DNA of 64,000 nucleotides. Origin: Streptomyces sp. ASQP_92. Its GTDB lineage: Bacteria; Actinomycetota; Actinomycetes; Streptomycetales; Streptomycetaceae. A program made the translations under genes and the position numbers. Positions 52,518 to 59,794 of this stretch are shown piece by piece. Where the stretch lies: assembly GCF_025399895.1 (NCBI RefSeq), contig NZ_JAODUA010000019.1, positions 1-64,000 on the forward strand, written 5' to 3'. The notes beneath the pieces were generated by a model. That model was not told where the DNA came from. It worked only from the letters and a program-made list of their open reading frames with translations, and searched no databases. Within the stretch, counting starts at the first letter, position 1; every line of letters starts with the position of its first letter.

Positions 52518-53309
52518 TCAGCGCCGTTCCCGCGCCATCCAGGCGGCCGCGTGCTCGACGGCCACACCGATCGGGAAGAGCAGCGCGTCACGGCTTCCCA
52601 GCGGGCCGCCGCGCAGGTGCTCGGCGGGGAACGCGGCGCCGATGCGGGCGAAGTCGCTGTCGTCGAGCGCGGCGTCCCGGTACTCGAACCAGGTGACCGC
52701 GCCGCTCTCGTCCCTGATCACCGCGCGATAGGTGCGGCTGGGAGCCGGGAGCAGGTACTCGGCGTGGTGGAAGGCGGAGCACACCGCGAAGCCCACGTTG
52801 ACGAGGAGGACCTGGGCGTCGGCCGCGAGCAGTTTGGCCAGGGGGGACTCCGCGCCGAAGTGGCAGTCGAGCGCGTGGCCCTTCATCAGCTCGGCGGCCC
52901 GGGCCCCGAGCGCCGCGAAGGAGGTCTGCGGATGGTCGCTGCGGACGGCCCCCGGGCTGGTCCTGACCCGCGCCGCCAGGCGTCCCGTCCCCGGCGACGG
53001 GGTGTGGTCGGGGTCGAAGGGCGGCATCGCGGCCCGGAAGGCGACCGGGTCGGGGGCCTGGCGCAGCAGGGCCAGATGGGCCGGGGAGGTGTCGGAGTTC
53101 TCGGGCGTGAACGCGGGGACCACCAGCGTCCCCTCCGGCCCGAGCACCGTGCGCAGCGCGTCCAGGAGCACGGCGCTGCGCAGCCCGGTGCCGCGCAGCG
53201 AGGCGTGTACCAGGAGGATCCCGCCCTCCCGCACCCCGAGGGCGCGCAGCTGGCCGGCCACATCCCCCTCGGGGTGTTCCCCCGGGTGCTCAGCGGTGTT
53301 CTCGGGCAC
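52518..53309 (-). CDS. AAC(3)-family N-acetyltransferase coupled to fxsB
   Basis: A 263-residue member of the aminoglycoside 3-N-acetyltransferase fold (not GNAT). Motifs include GILLVHASLRGTG, GTLVVPAFTPENSD and SDHPQTSFAALGARA, which holds the conserved His, with HHAEYLLPAPSRTYRA near the C-terminus. The GTG at 53309 gives MPENTAEHPGEHPEG and lies 20 bases inside the end of the radical-SAM maturase gene, so translation is coupled. Aminoglycoside resistance is possible, but the coupling suggests instead a job on the RiPP product, such as acetylating an amine. The order precursor, maturase, acetyltransferase fits a tailoring enzyme. Confidence 0.83.
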   Translation of the reverse strand: MPENTAEHPGEHPEGDVAGQLRALGVREGGILLVHASLRGTGLRSAVLLDALRTVLGPEGTLVVPAFTPENSDTSPAHLALLRQAPDPVAFRAAMPPFDPDHTPSPGTGRLAARVRTSPGAVRSDHPQTSFAALGARAAELMKGHALDCHFGAESPLAKLLAADAQVLLVNVGFAVCSAFHHAEYLLPAPSRTYRAVIRDESGAVTWFEYRDAALDDSDFARIGAAFPAEHLRGGPLGSRDALLFPIGVAVEHAAAWMARERR

Positions 53310-55482
53310 GCGATACCTCTTTCCACTCCTGGCGCACCATCCGCACCAGACTCTTTCCGGCGAGGGTGAGTTCGGCCGCCGACTCCAGGGCGTCCAGCGC
53401 GGAGCCGAGCTCCGCCGGGGTCGGCGCGTCGCCGCCGTACGCGGCGACCGCGACCGCTTCATAGGTCTCGGCGAGCAGCCGGGAGACCGGGAGCGGCCCC
53501 CACGGCGACGGATGCCGCCAGGCGCCGTCCATGTCGTACAGGTCCTCGACGTCCAGGAGGGCGCGCAGCTCCGCCCGGCGCCCCCCGCGCAGCAGGGCGA
53601 CGGCGAGCGGGCCGTCCGCGAGGTCGAGGGGCAGCCCGAGGGCACCGGGGCCGTGGCGTCCCACCTCGGGCCCCTCAGCCCCGGCGAGCGGTGTCAGCGT
53701 GGTGAGCAGCCCGGCCGGGGCGTAGTGCGGAACGCTCCGGGCCAGCCGTGCGCGGGCCCGTGCCACCCGGCGCCCCCACTCCCCCGCCGCGCGCGGCCCG
53801 AGCGGGGGCCGCACGGGGCTTTCGAAGCAGTCGCGGTACGGGTCGAGGTCGTCCAGGACCATGCCGTCGATCCGGGTCAACGGCCGCCAATACGGGCCGG
53901 GTTGGGCGGGGCGGCCGATGTGGTGCTCGGCCCCGGCGTGCCGGACCGTGAAGCCGTGGTCCGCGACGGTGACCTCGGCCACGCCCCGGGGGGCGGGGAC
54001 GGGCGGGCGGAGTTCGCCCAGGGTCGGCAGGTGGAGCCGGCCGCCGGTCCACGGCACGGGGAGGGTGAGTTCCGCGCCGTCGTGCACGGCCGCGGCGACC
54101 GTGTACGCGGCGAGGCGATGGGCCGTCGTCACCGCGTCGGGGCGCGCCCCCTCCAGCGCCTCCAGCGTCGCGAGCAGCCAGCGGCGGGCGTATGGATCGG
54201 CGAGGACCCGGTCAAGGCCCGGGCCGTCGAGGCGGGTGGCGAGCTCCCAGGCCCGCGCCCATCGCGCCCCGCCCCGCCCGTCGAGCGCCGTGTGCAGCCG
54301 GGCGAGCAGCGAACGGTTCAACTCGAGCCCCGCGTCGGCCAGTTGAGCCGCGTCGGGCAGCTCGGGTATCGGTGTGCGGGCCTCGATGCCGCGCACCAGG
54401 GCGAGCAGGTCGGGGCAGTACACCGACGGGTTGTCGAAGCCCTGCTCGGCGTCGTAGCGGTGGGTGTAGTGGCCGCCGCCGCAGGATCGGACGACCGGGC
54501 AGCGGCGGCACCGGTCGCCGACGCCGGGCAGACCGCGCTGGCGGGCGCGTACGCCGGGGTGGGCGGCGACCGCGTCGAAGTCGTCCCGGAACACGGAGAA
54601 TCCGGTGGCGGCGGCACCTTCGTAGGCCGACTTCAGGGAGTCGACCTGTTCCAGGGAGCCGTCGGTCTCCACCACGACGATGTCGGCGGGGGCCAGGCCC
54701 AGGGACTCGGTGAGGCTCGGACCTCCCCGCAGGGTCGAGAGCACCGAGTCGAAGAGCCGCACCGGGATGGTGCGGCCCTGCCGGTCCCAGCGGTCGAAGA
54801 CGGCGAGCAGCCAGTCGGCGTACGGGCTCGCCGCGCCGCCGGGCCGCTTCGGCGGGCTCTCCCACGTGGCGTGCGGCAGCAGGTAGTCGATGCGGGGCGG
54901 GTCGAGTGCCACCAGTGCGTCGTGCACGGCGAGCGGGTCGTTGGCGATGTCGACGGTGCAGAGCAGACCGAGGAACAGCGGGCGGTAGCGCGGCTGTTGG
55001 AGCAGGGCCACGGCGGCAAGCACCTGGGGATGGCTGCTGCGGCCGTCGGCGTAGCGCCGGTGGCGGTCGTTGGCGGCGCGGTCGCCGTCGAGCGAGATGC
55101 CGACCTTCACCCCGAACTCCTCGAACAGGTCGAGGAAGCGCGGGGCGAGGAGCACCCCGTTGGTGTGGATGCGCAGATCGAGCCGGGCGACGGGGGTGAC
55201 GGTGGCGGTCAGCTCCTCGCAGACGCGGCGCAGCCGCCCCGGCCCGGCGAGCAGGGGTTCACCGCCGTGCAGAATCACCGAAACGGAGGGGATCCGGTGT
55301 TTTTCGGCGTGCTCGGCAAGTCGTCGGGCGGTCTCGGTAATGACCTGTTCGGAGACGGTTCGGGGCCGACCGCGCCAGCTCTGGTCTGCGGCTTCGTACA
55401 CATAACAGTGATCGCAGGCAAGATCGCATCTGCTGTGCACTTTCAGAACGATCTCGCGGAATGGGACCAGGGGTCCTGTCAT
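53290..55482 (-). CDS. fxsB: FxsB-type radical SAM/SPASM peptide maturase
   Basis: A 730-residue enzyme. The radical-SAM cluster Cys19, Cys23 and Cys26 lie in SRCDLACDHCYVYE; HGGEPLLAG and ISLDGDRAAND follow. A SPASM-type auxiliary cluster region has Cys325, Cys328, Cys334 and Cys356. This architecture with FxSxx-COOH precursors is the FxsB group, now described as cyclophane-forming. Residues about 380-730 resemble the HExxH RiPP-associated domain, but the expected HExxH is RGGRR (632-636, in LLRGGRRAELRALLD), so that domain is probably metal-free. The ATG appears leaderless, with TAAACT as -10 inside a small dyad. Downstream it overlaps the AAC(3)-like gene. Confidence 0.87.
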   Translation of the reverse strand: MTGPLVPFREIVLKVHSRCDLACDHCYVYEAADQSWRGRPRTVSEQVITETARRLAEHAEKHRIPSVSVILHGGEPLLAGPGRLRRVCEELTATVTPVARLDLRIHTNGVLLAPRFLDLFEEFGVKVGISLDGDRAANDRHRRYADGRSSHPQVLAAVALLQQPRYRPLFLGLLCTVDIANDPLAVHDALVALDPPRIDYLLPHATWESPPKRPGGAASPYADWLLAVFDRWDRQGRTIPVRLFDSVLSTLRGGPSLTESLGLAPADIVVVETDGSLEQVDSLKSAYEGAAATGFSVFRDDFDAVAAHPGVRARQRGLPGVGDRCRRCPVVRSCGGGHYTHRYDAEQGFDNPSVYCPDLLALVRGIEARTPIPELPDAAQLADAGLELNRSLLARLHTALDGRGGARWARAWELATRLDGPGLDRVLADPYARRWLLATLEALEGARPDAVTTAHRLAAYTVAAAVHDGAELTLPVPWTGGRLHLPTLGELRPPVPAPRGVAEVTVADHGFTVRHAGAEHHIGRPAQPGPYWRPLTRIDGMVLDDLDPYRDCFESPVRPPLGPRAAGEWGRRVARARARLARSVPHYAPAGLLTTLTPLAGAEGPEVGRHGPGALGLPLDLADGPLAVALLRGGRRAELRALLDVEDLYDMDGAWRHPSPWGPLPVSRLLAETYEAVAVAAYGGDAPTPAELGSALDALESAAELTLAGKSLVRMVRQEWKEVSRAREHR

Positions 55483-55500
55483 TTCGCCAGTTTAGCGAAA
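55482..55500 (-). promoter_or_regulatory. Dyad over the leaderless fxsB promoter and start codon
   Basis: TTTCGC (55482-55487) and GCGAAA (55495-55500) are 6-bp arms around 7 bases that include, on the minus strand, TAAACT, a good -10 hexamer ending seven bases before the ATG. No Shine-Dalgarno is present. A protein bound here would block transcription, or the arms could pair at the RNA 5-prime end. Confidence 0.5.
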
Positions 55501-55579
55501 AGGGGAATTCGGGTGTCCGGTCCGGGAGTTGTCGGGCCGCTGTCCGCGCGGCCTCGCCCGTCCCGTCGGCCCCCCGCTC

Positions 55580-55601
55580 CCCGCCGGGCACGCCCGGCGG
55601 G
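55580..55601 (-). terminator. Hairpin between the precursor gene and fxsB
   Basis: CCCGCCGGGC (55580-55589) pairs with GCCCGGCGGG (55592-55601). It follows the FxSxx precursor gene by about 20 bases and precedes fxsB by about 100. Such a structure usually lets RiPP precursors be expressed more than their maturase. Confidence 0.6.
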
Positions 55602-55621
55602 TGCGGGCCCCAACACGCTTG

Positions 55622-55798
55622 TCAGAGCGCTGAGCTGAAGGTGGACACCGCCGATGGCCGGTGGCCGTCCGGGCTGCGCAGCACCCTGTCGAGCGCTTTG
55701 TCGGCGACCTGGCCGGCGTCCCGTGAGGCCAGTTCGGCCAGGGGGACCCGGTTCTTCTTCGCGGCGGTGAATGAGGCTGTGTTTACGGAGGTTTTCAC
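55622..55798 (-). CDS. FxSxx-COOH RiPP precursor peptide
   Basis: A 58-residue peptide from GTG 55798 with AGGGA seven bases upstream. It reads MKTSVNTASFTAAKKNRVPL at the start, then an acidic-basic amphipathic leader (AELASRDAGQVADKALDRVL), and ends SAVSTFSSAL, so Phe54 and Ser56 satisfy the C-terminal FxSxx rule exactly (F-S-S-A-L). Immediately downstream on the same strand is the FxsB-type radical-SAM maturase, which should modify this core. The mature product, its export and activity are unknown; no protease or exporter gene is adjacent. Confidence 0.85.
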   Translation of the reverse strand: MKTSVNTASFTAAKKNRVPLAELASRDAGQVADKALDRVLRSPDGHRPSAVSTFSSAL

Positions 55799-55944
55799 GT
55801 TCGTCCCTGGGGTGAGTGATAACCGCGCGTGGACAGTGGCACCGGCACATGCACCGTTGCAGTGTCGGCAGGACGACTTTACCCTCATCCCCACCGGCGT
55901 AAGGAGTGCGCAAAGGGAGCGCACAACTGCCGCATGGTGCAGGG

Positions 55945-56901
55945 ATGAAAGCAAAACCGCAGACGGGGGTGCATGTGACGGCGATTCCCGGCCCATTGCA
56001 GAGCATGGTCTTCCGGAACGCGGATCTGCCGGGCCTCTTCCACCACGCGGACGCGCTGGCGATCGGCCGGCAGCAGTCGGCGCTCAAGCTGACCCGGATC
56101 CAGCTCTCCCTTCTCGTCGTCGGCGCGGTCGCGGCGGCCCTGCCGGAGGTGCGTCTGAGCGGGGACTTCCAGGTGCTCAGCGCGCTGAGTGCGCTCGCGT
56201 ACGCCGGAGTGCTGCTCGCCGGCTTCGGGGCGGCCCGTCGCCATGCCGCCTCGCACTGGCAACTGAACCGCTCCGCAGCCGAGTTCATCAAGTCGATGTG
56301 CTGGCGCTATGCCGTGCACGGGGCCCCCTTCGACCTCAACGCCCCCGATCCGGACGCCCTGTTCGTGGCCCGGGTCGAGGAGGGGCTGCGCGAGCTGAAG
56401 AAGGTGGGCTGGCGCGACCCGCGGGACGAGGGGGAGCTCGCCTCCGGGGGCCTGGTGACGCCCGGCATGCGGGAGTTACGGGGCAAGTCGTTCACCGTAC
56501 GCAAGGAGACCTATGTGCGGGACCGGCTCATCGAGCAGCGCAACTGGTACCGGCGCCGCCAGGAGACCTCACGGCGCGCCACCCGGCTGTGGTCGACGGC
56601 GATCACGCTGCTCACCCTGCTCGCCCTTGTCTTCGCCACCCTCCAGACCTTCTCGGTGGCGCGGAGGGTGGACATGGCGGGCCTGCTCTCGGCCGCTGCC
56701 GCGGCCTGTCTCGCCTGGAGCGAGATCCGCCGTCACCAGCCGCTGATATCGGCGCACTCGCTGGTGGAGCAGGACCTGATGGAGATGCATGTGGCCATGG
56801 AGAACATGGTGACCGAACGGCAGTGGCCGCAGGCCGTGTACGAGACCGAGCGCATCGTCTCGCCCCAGCACACCGACTGGCTTGCGCGGCTGCGCAGTTG
56901 A
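55945..56901 (+). CDS. SLATT (DUF4231) membrane protein
   Basis: A 318-residue protein with a tandem arrangement: helices at about 52-68 and 74-95, a cytoplasmic region (FNDL-like residues 105-210, including AAEFIKSMCWRYAVHGAPFD), then helices at about 216-238 and 243-259 and a charged tail. This is the DUF4231/SLATT pattern; SLATT proteins are predicted pore-forming effectors in nucleotide-sensing conflict systems. The start is uncertain: ATG 55945 is listed, GTG 55975 with GGGGG upstream is possible. Codon 178 is TTA (56476-56478), suggesting bldA-dependent translation. It diverges from the FxSxx precursor and is convergent with a SLOG gene. Confidence 0.82.
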   Translation: MKAKPQTGVHVTAIPGPLQSMVFRNADLPGLFHHADALAIGRQQSALKLTRIQLSLLVVGAVAAALPEVRLSGDFQVLSALSALAYAGVLLAGFGAARRHAASHWQLNRSAAEFIKSMCWRYAVHGAPFDLNAPDPDALFVARVEEGLRELKKVGWRDPRDEGELASGGLVTPGMRELRGKSFTVRKETYVRDRLIEQRNWYRRRQETSRRATRLWSTAITLLTLLALVFATLQTFSVARRVDMAGLLSAAAAACLAWSEIRRHQPLISAHSLVEQDLMEMHVAMENMVTERQWPQAVYETERIVSPQHTDWLARLRS

Positions 56902-57050
56902 GGCGCGGGACAGGTACGCGGGCGGAGGTATGGCGCGGGACAAGTGCGCGGGCGGAGGTATGGCGCGGGACAGGTACGCGGCCGGAGGTGTGGCGCGGGA
57001 CAAGTGCGCGGCCGGTGGTGTGGCGCGGGACGTGTGCGTGGTCGCCGAGG
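56902..57050 (+). repeat. 30-bp minisatellite, five units
   Basis: Units of GGCGCGGGACAGGTACGCGG-type sequence plus GCGGAGGTAT repeat with a 30-base period, starting directly after the SLATT stop codon. Units 1 and 3 carry CAGGTACGCG, units 2 and 4 CAAGTGCGCG, so a 60-bp doublet was duplicated; unit 5 is diverged. In one frame each unit encodes MARD(R/K)(Y/C)A(G/A)GG and contains GGAGGT followed by ATG or GTG. It separates the SLATT and SLOG genes. Confidence 0.85.
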
Positions 57051-57063
57051 TGAGGCGCGCGGG

Positions 57064-57543
57064 TCAGGCGCGCCGGGCGCCGTCGCGCCAGACGACCGTG
57101 ACGGGACGGCCGAGGCCCCGGGCGTACTGGACGATGTCGCCGGTGCCGCCGAGGCCCCGGGCCGGCAGTCCGTCCCAGACCGCGACGAGCCGGTCGCAGT
57201 GGTCGGCGATGTAGGCCCCGGCCGCGTAGTAGGCCTCGTCGGTGGAGTGCGGGTAGTCGAGCGCGACCTCCTGGCTCGCCCGGCGTTTCAGGCCCCGGTA
57301 GCGGGCCAGCTCCGCGGCGGTCGCGAAGCCCGTCTCGTAGTCGCCGCTCGGGATCACCACGGTGAGGGCGGCCCCGCAGTCCAGGGCGATCGAGGCGAAG
57401 AGCTGGTCGGCCCCGGTGGCGAGGCTGGACAGCGCCTCGAGCGAGCCGTCGTGGCCGCACAGCACCGCGCGCAGCCGGTCGCGGATCTCCTCGAAGGCGT
57501 CGGGCGGGATGTCCCGGTGACCGGTCACTCCGATGCGCTTCAC
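57064..57543 (-). CDS. SLOG-type Rossmann nucleotide-binding protein
   Basis: A 159-residue protein starting KRIGVTGHRDIPPDAFEEI from GTG 57543. The N-terminal GxxGxR element, SSLATGADQLFASIALDC and TVVIPSGDYETGF, and the C-terminal CDRLVAVWDGLPARG with a GT-rich turn match the SLOG fold (related to LOG, DprA and TRPM sensor domains). SLOG proteins are predicted to bind or make nucleotide-derived signals and occur next to SLATT effectors, as here (convergent, separated only by the minisatellite). Ligand unknown. Confidence 0.82.
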   Translation of the reverse strand: MKRIGVTGHRDIPPDAFEEIRDRLRAVLCGHDGSLEALSSLATGADQLFASIALDCGAALTVVIPSGDYETGFATAAELARYRGLKRRASQEVALDYPHSTDEAYYAAGAYIADHCDRLVAVWDGLPARGLGGTGDIVQYARGLGRPVTVVWRDGARRA

Positions 57544-57643
57544 TGCGTCTCACCCCGCGTGTCCGGTTCCGGTCACCGGCGGACCGGTGTTCCGTCCCGC
57601 CCCCAGCACATCCTCTCAAAACAGCGCATCACGTCCAGCCGGA

Positions 57644-57675
57644 AGCCCCCGTCCGGTTGCTGGTGGACGGGGGCT
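57644..57675 (-). terminator. Terminator downstream of the serine protease gene
   Basis: AGCCCCCGTCC (57644-57654) and GGACGGGGGCT (57665-57675) form a perfect 11-bp stem with a 10-base loop, 40 bases past the protease stop. Confidence 0.78.
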
Positions 57676-57714
57676 CGGGCCGGCGGGCGGCCGCCGCCGT
57701 GGGGTGATGCCGAA

Positions 57715-58620
57715 TCAGAACAGGGTCACGCCATAGGCGTTCATGGCCTCGACCACGGGCTGGAAGAACGTCGTACCGCCGGAGGAGCAGTTGCCGCTGC
57801 CGCCCGAGGTGAGCCCGAGCGCGGTGGAGCCGGCGTAGAGCGGACCGCCGGAGTCGCCGGGTTCGGCGCACACGGTGGTCCTGATGAGGCCGGAGACGAC
57901 GTCGCCGCTGCCGTAGTTGACCGTCTGGTTGAGCGCGGTGACCTTGCCGCTGTGGATGCCGGTGGTCGAGCCGCGCCGGGTGACGGTCTGGCCGACCGTC
58001 GGGTTGGCGGCGCTGGTGATGGGCTGGCTGCCGACGGCGCTGGGGTGCGCGAGCGAGGTGTTGGTGTACTGCACGAGGCCGTAGTCGTTGCCCGGGAAGC
58101 TGGTGCCGACCGTCGGGCCGATGCTCGTCGAGTGCGAGGAGCTGGTGTAGTAGTTCGGGTAGCCCTCGGTGCAGTGACCCGCCGTCAGGAAGTAGTAGGT
58201 GGAGCCCTTCCTGACGTTGAAGCCGAGGGAGCAGCGCCAGCTCGTGGTGTAGATGGCGTCGCCGCCGGAGAGCAGCTTGGTGAACTTGCCCGGGGTGCGC
58301 TCGACGCGTATCGCGCCCGCGTTGGCCCCGGCCTCGTGTCTGATCTTGGCGAGGTCGGCGGCCGAGACGGTCGAGTCGGCGGTGACGACGACCTTGCCGG
58401 TCGCGCTGTCCACGCCCCAGGCGGTGCCGGCGACGTCCGCGACGCGCACGGCGTCACTGGCGGCGTTGAGCGCCGCCGCGTCGAAGGTGCGCGTCGGGGT
58501 GGCGTTGGCGTTGGGGATGGCGATGGCCACGGCGGCGAGCAGACCGGTGGCGACGGCCGCGAGCCTGGTGCGTCTCGCGAGAGTGGTGGGGGATGTGGGG
58601 GTGGTGCGCTTGATCCTCAC
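57715..58620 (-). CDS. Secreted streptogrisin/alpha-lytic-type serine protease (S1)
   Basis: A 301-residue preproprotease. GTG start with GGGAGG eleven bases upstream. Signal peptide about residues 1-41, then an alpha-lytic-type propeptide ([20 protein letters not shown]). The mature domain begins near [14 protein letters not shown]. The triad is His in [10 protein letters not shown], Asp in GNDYGLVQY, Ser in [14 protein letters not shown]; the two cysteine pairs expected in streptogrisins are present. It probably degrades extracellular proteins. Confidence 0.94.
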   Translation of the reverse strand: MRIKRTTPTSPTTLARRTRLAAVATGLLAAVAIAIPNANATPTRTFDAAALNAASDAVRVADVAGTAWGVDSATGKVVVTADSTVSAADLAKIRHEAGANAGAIRVERTPGKFTKLLSGGDAIYTTSWRCSLGFNVRKGSTYYFLTAGHCTEGYPNYYTSSSHSTSIGPTVGTSFPGNDYGLVQYTNTSLAHPSAVGSQPITSAANPTVGQTVTRRGSTTGIHSGKVTALNQTVNYGSGDVVSGLIRTTVCAEPGDSGGPLYAGSTALGLTSGGSGNCSSGGTTFFQPVVEAMNAYGVTLF

Positions 58621-59262
58621 TTCTTTTCCTCCCGAGGGGAATCGAGGGGCCCGGTAACAGGGGGGACCCCGTGAGGCGCAGCCGGGGAGGACGGCAGCGC
58701 GACGAGACGCCCAGCCGTGCTCCTGACAAGCGCTGCGGAGGAGTATTGGGGCGCCCGGCCCGGCCGCGCAAGGGTGCCTACCGTCCGGGCTCGGCGCGGA
58801 TCCGCGCGCCCGGGTCGGGTGGTGCGGATGGTGCGTTCCACCGGCTCCGCCGGAAGGGCGTGACGGCGGGCGGGAGTTGGTTCACCACCCCGGCGGCTCG
58901 CGCGCGGGCGCCGGAGGCAGAAGTGAGCTGAGTCTCCGTCAGGATTGGGGCGCCCGAAGGGGGGCACCCCCACCAGACATCGTTCTTCAGTGCGGCACGC
59001 ATCCTGTCGAGCCGTCCGTTCACCCGTACGACCCCTGTGTCACTCATGTGGAGGGACATTCATAATTTTGTTACGCCGGGTGTCGCGTACCGGGCCTATC
59101 CCAGAAGATTGCTGACGAATCGCCACATGATCTGTGCCAGTACCGTCACGAATCACCTGCGCGGCGACTATCCACTTGGCGCGGTATCCGCATCATGGAC
59201 GACCATAGGGATAGGGAACTGAAGAAGAGCCAAGAAGCAGACCGCAGTGAGAGGAGGCGTCC
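58621..59262. promoter_or_regulatory. Divergent intergenic region upstream of the SepF-like gene
   Basis: This 640-base stretch lies between the protease and the SepF-like gene. On the plus strand GTGTCA (59037-59042) and CATAAT (59061-59066), spaced by 18 bases in locally AT-rich DNA, make a reasonable promoter about 190 bases before the SepF-like gene. Short frames on both strands have no convincing start or composition; I see no gene. Confidence 0.4.
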
Positions 59263-59700
59263 ATGGGATCGGTGCGCAAGGCCAGTGCCTGGCTGGGGCT
59301 TGTCGAGGACAACGACGACCGCTACTACGACGACGAGTACACCGGGGGTGCCGCCGAGCCCGGCGAGGCCTGGGTGACCGACCCGCGGGTGCGGGTGGCC
59401 TCCGAGACCGCCGAGGAGCAGGGCCGCCGGATCGCCACCGTCACTCCGGACGGCTTCCGGGACGCGCGCGGCATCGGCGAGCTGTTCCGCGAGGGCGTCC
59501 CGGTCATCGTCAACCTCACGGCGATGGACGCCGGTGACGCCAAGCGCGTGGTCGACTTCGCGGCCGGTCTCACCTTCGGTCTGCGCGGCTCCATCGAGCG
59601 GGTGGCGACGAGAGTGTTCCTGCTGACCCCCGCCGACACCGAGATCGTGAACGGCGAGACCGCCGGCCGTCAGACCGGCGGCTTCTTCAACCAGAGCTGA
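59263..59700 (+). CDS. SepF-like cell-division protein
   Basis: A 145-residue DUF552 protein. The N-terminal [13 protein letters not shown] amphipathic helix would bind membrane, an acidic linker ([15 protein letters not shown]) follows, then the SepF fold: [39 protein letters not shown] and [26 protein letters not shown] lies before the ATG. SepF tethers FtsZ to the membrane; Streptomyces carry several SepF-like paralogues, and this isolated one, away from the division cluster, is probably an accessory copy rather than the main SepF. Confidence 0.9.
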   Translation: MGSVRKASAWLGLVEDNDDRYYDDEYTGGAAEPGEAWVTDPRVRVASETAEEQGRRIATVTPDGFRDARGIGELFREGVPVIVNLTAMDAGDAKRVVDFAAGLTFGLRGSIERVATRVFLLTPADTEIVNGETAGRQTGGFFNQS

Positions 59701-59726
59701 ACCGCGGTGAGTTGTCGCCGAGGGCC

Positions 59727-59752
59727 CGGTCCGCGGCGCACCCCGCGGACCG
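59727..59752. terminator. Terminator between SepF-like and acyl-CoA dehydrogenase genes
   Basis: CGGTCCGCGG (59727-59736) pairs with CCGCGGACCG (59743-59752), a perfect 10-bp stem with a 6-base loop between convergent genes. Confidence 0.68.
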
Positions 59753-59794
59753 CGGCGAGGGGCGCCGAGCGCGGCGCTTTCGGCCCGGACGTCC

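Noticed and set aside
56882-57214. Reading frame through the 30-bp repeats encoding MARD-type 10-residue units
   Set aside because: Beyond the repeats it runs antisense through the SLOG gene with shadow-like composition. Not called as a gene, although the repeat is reported.
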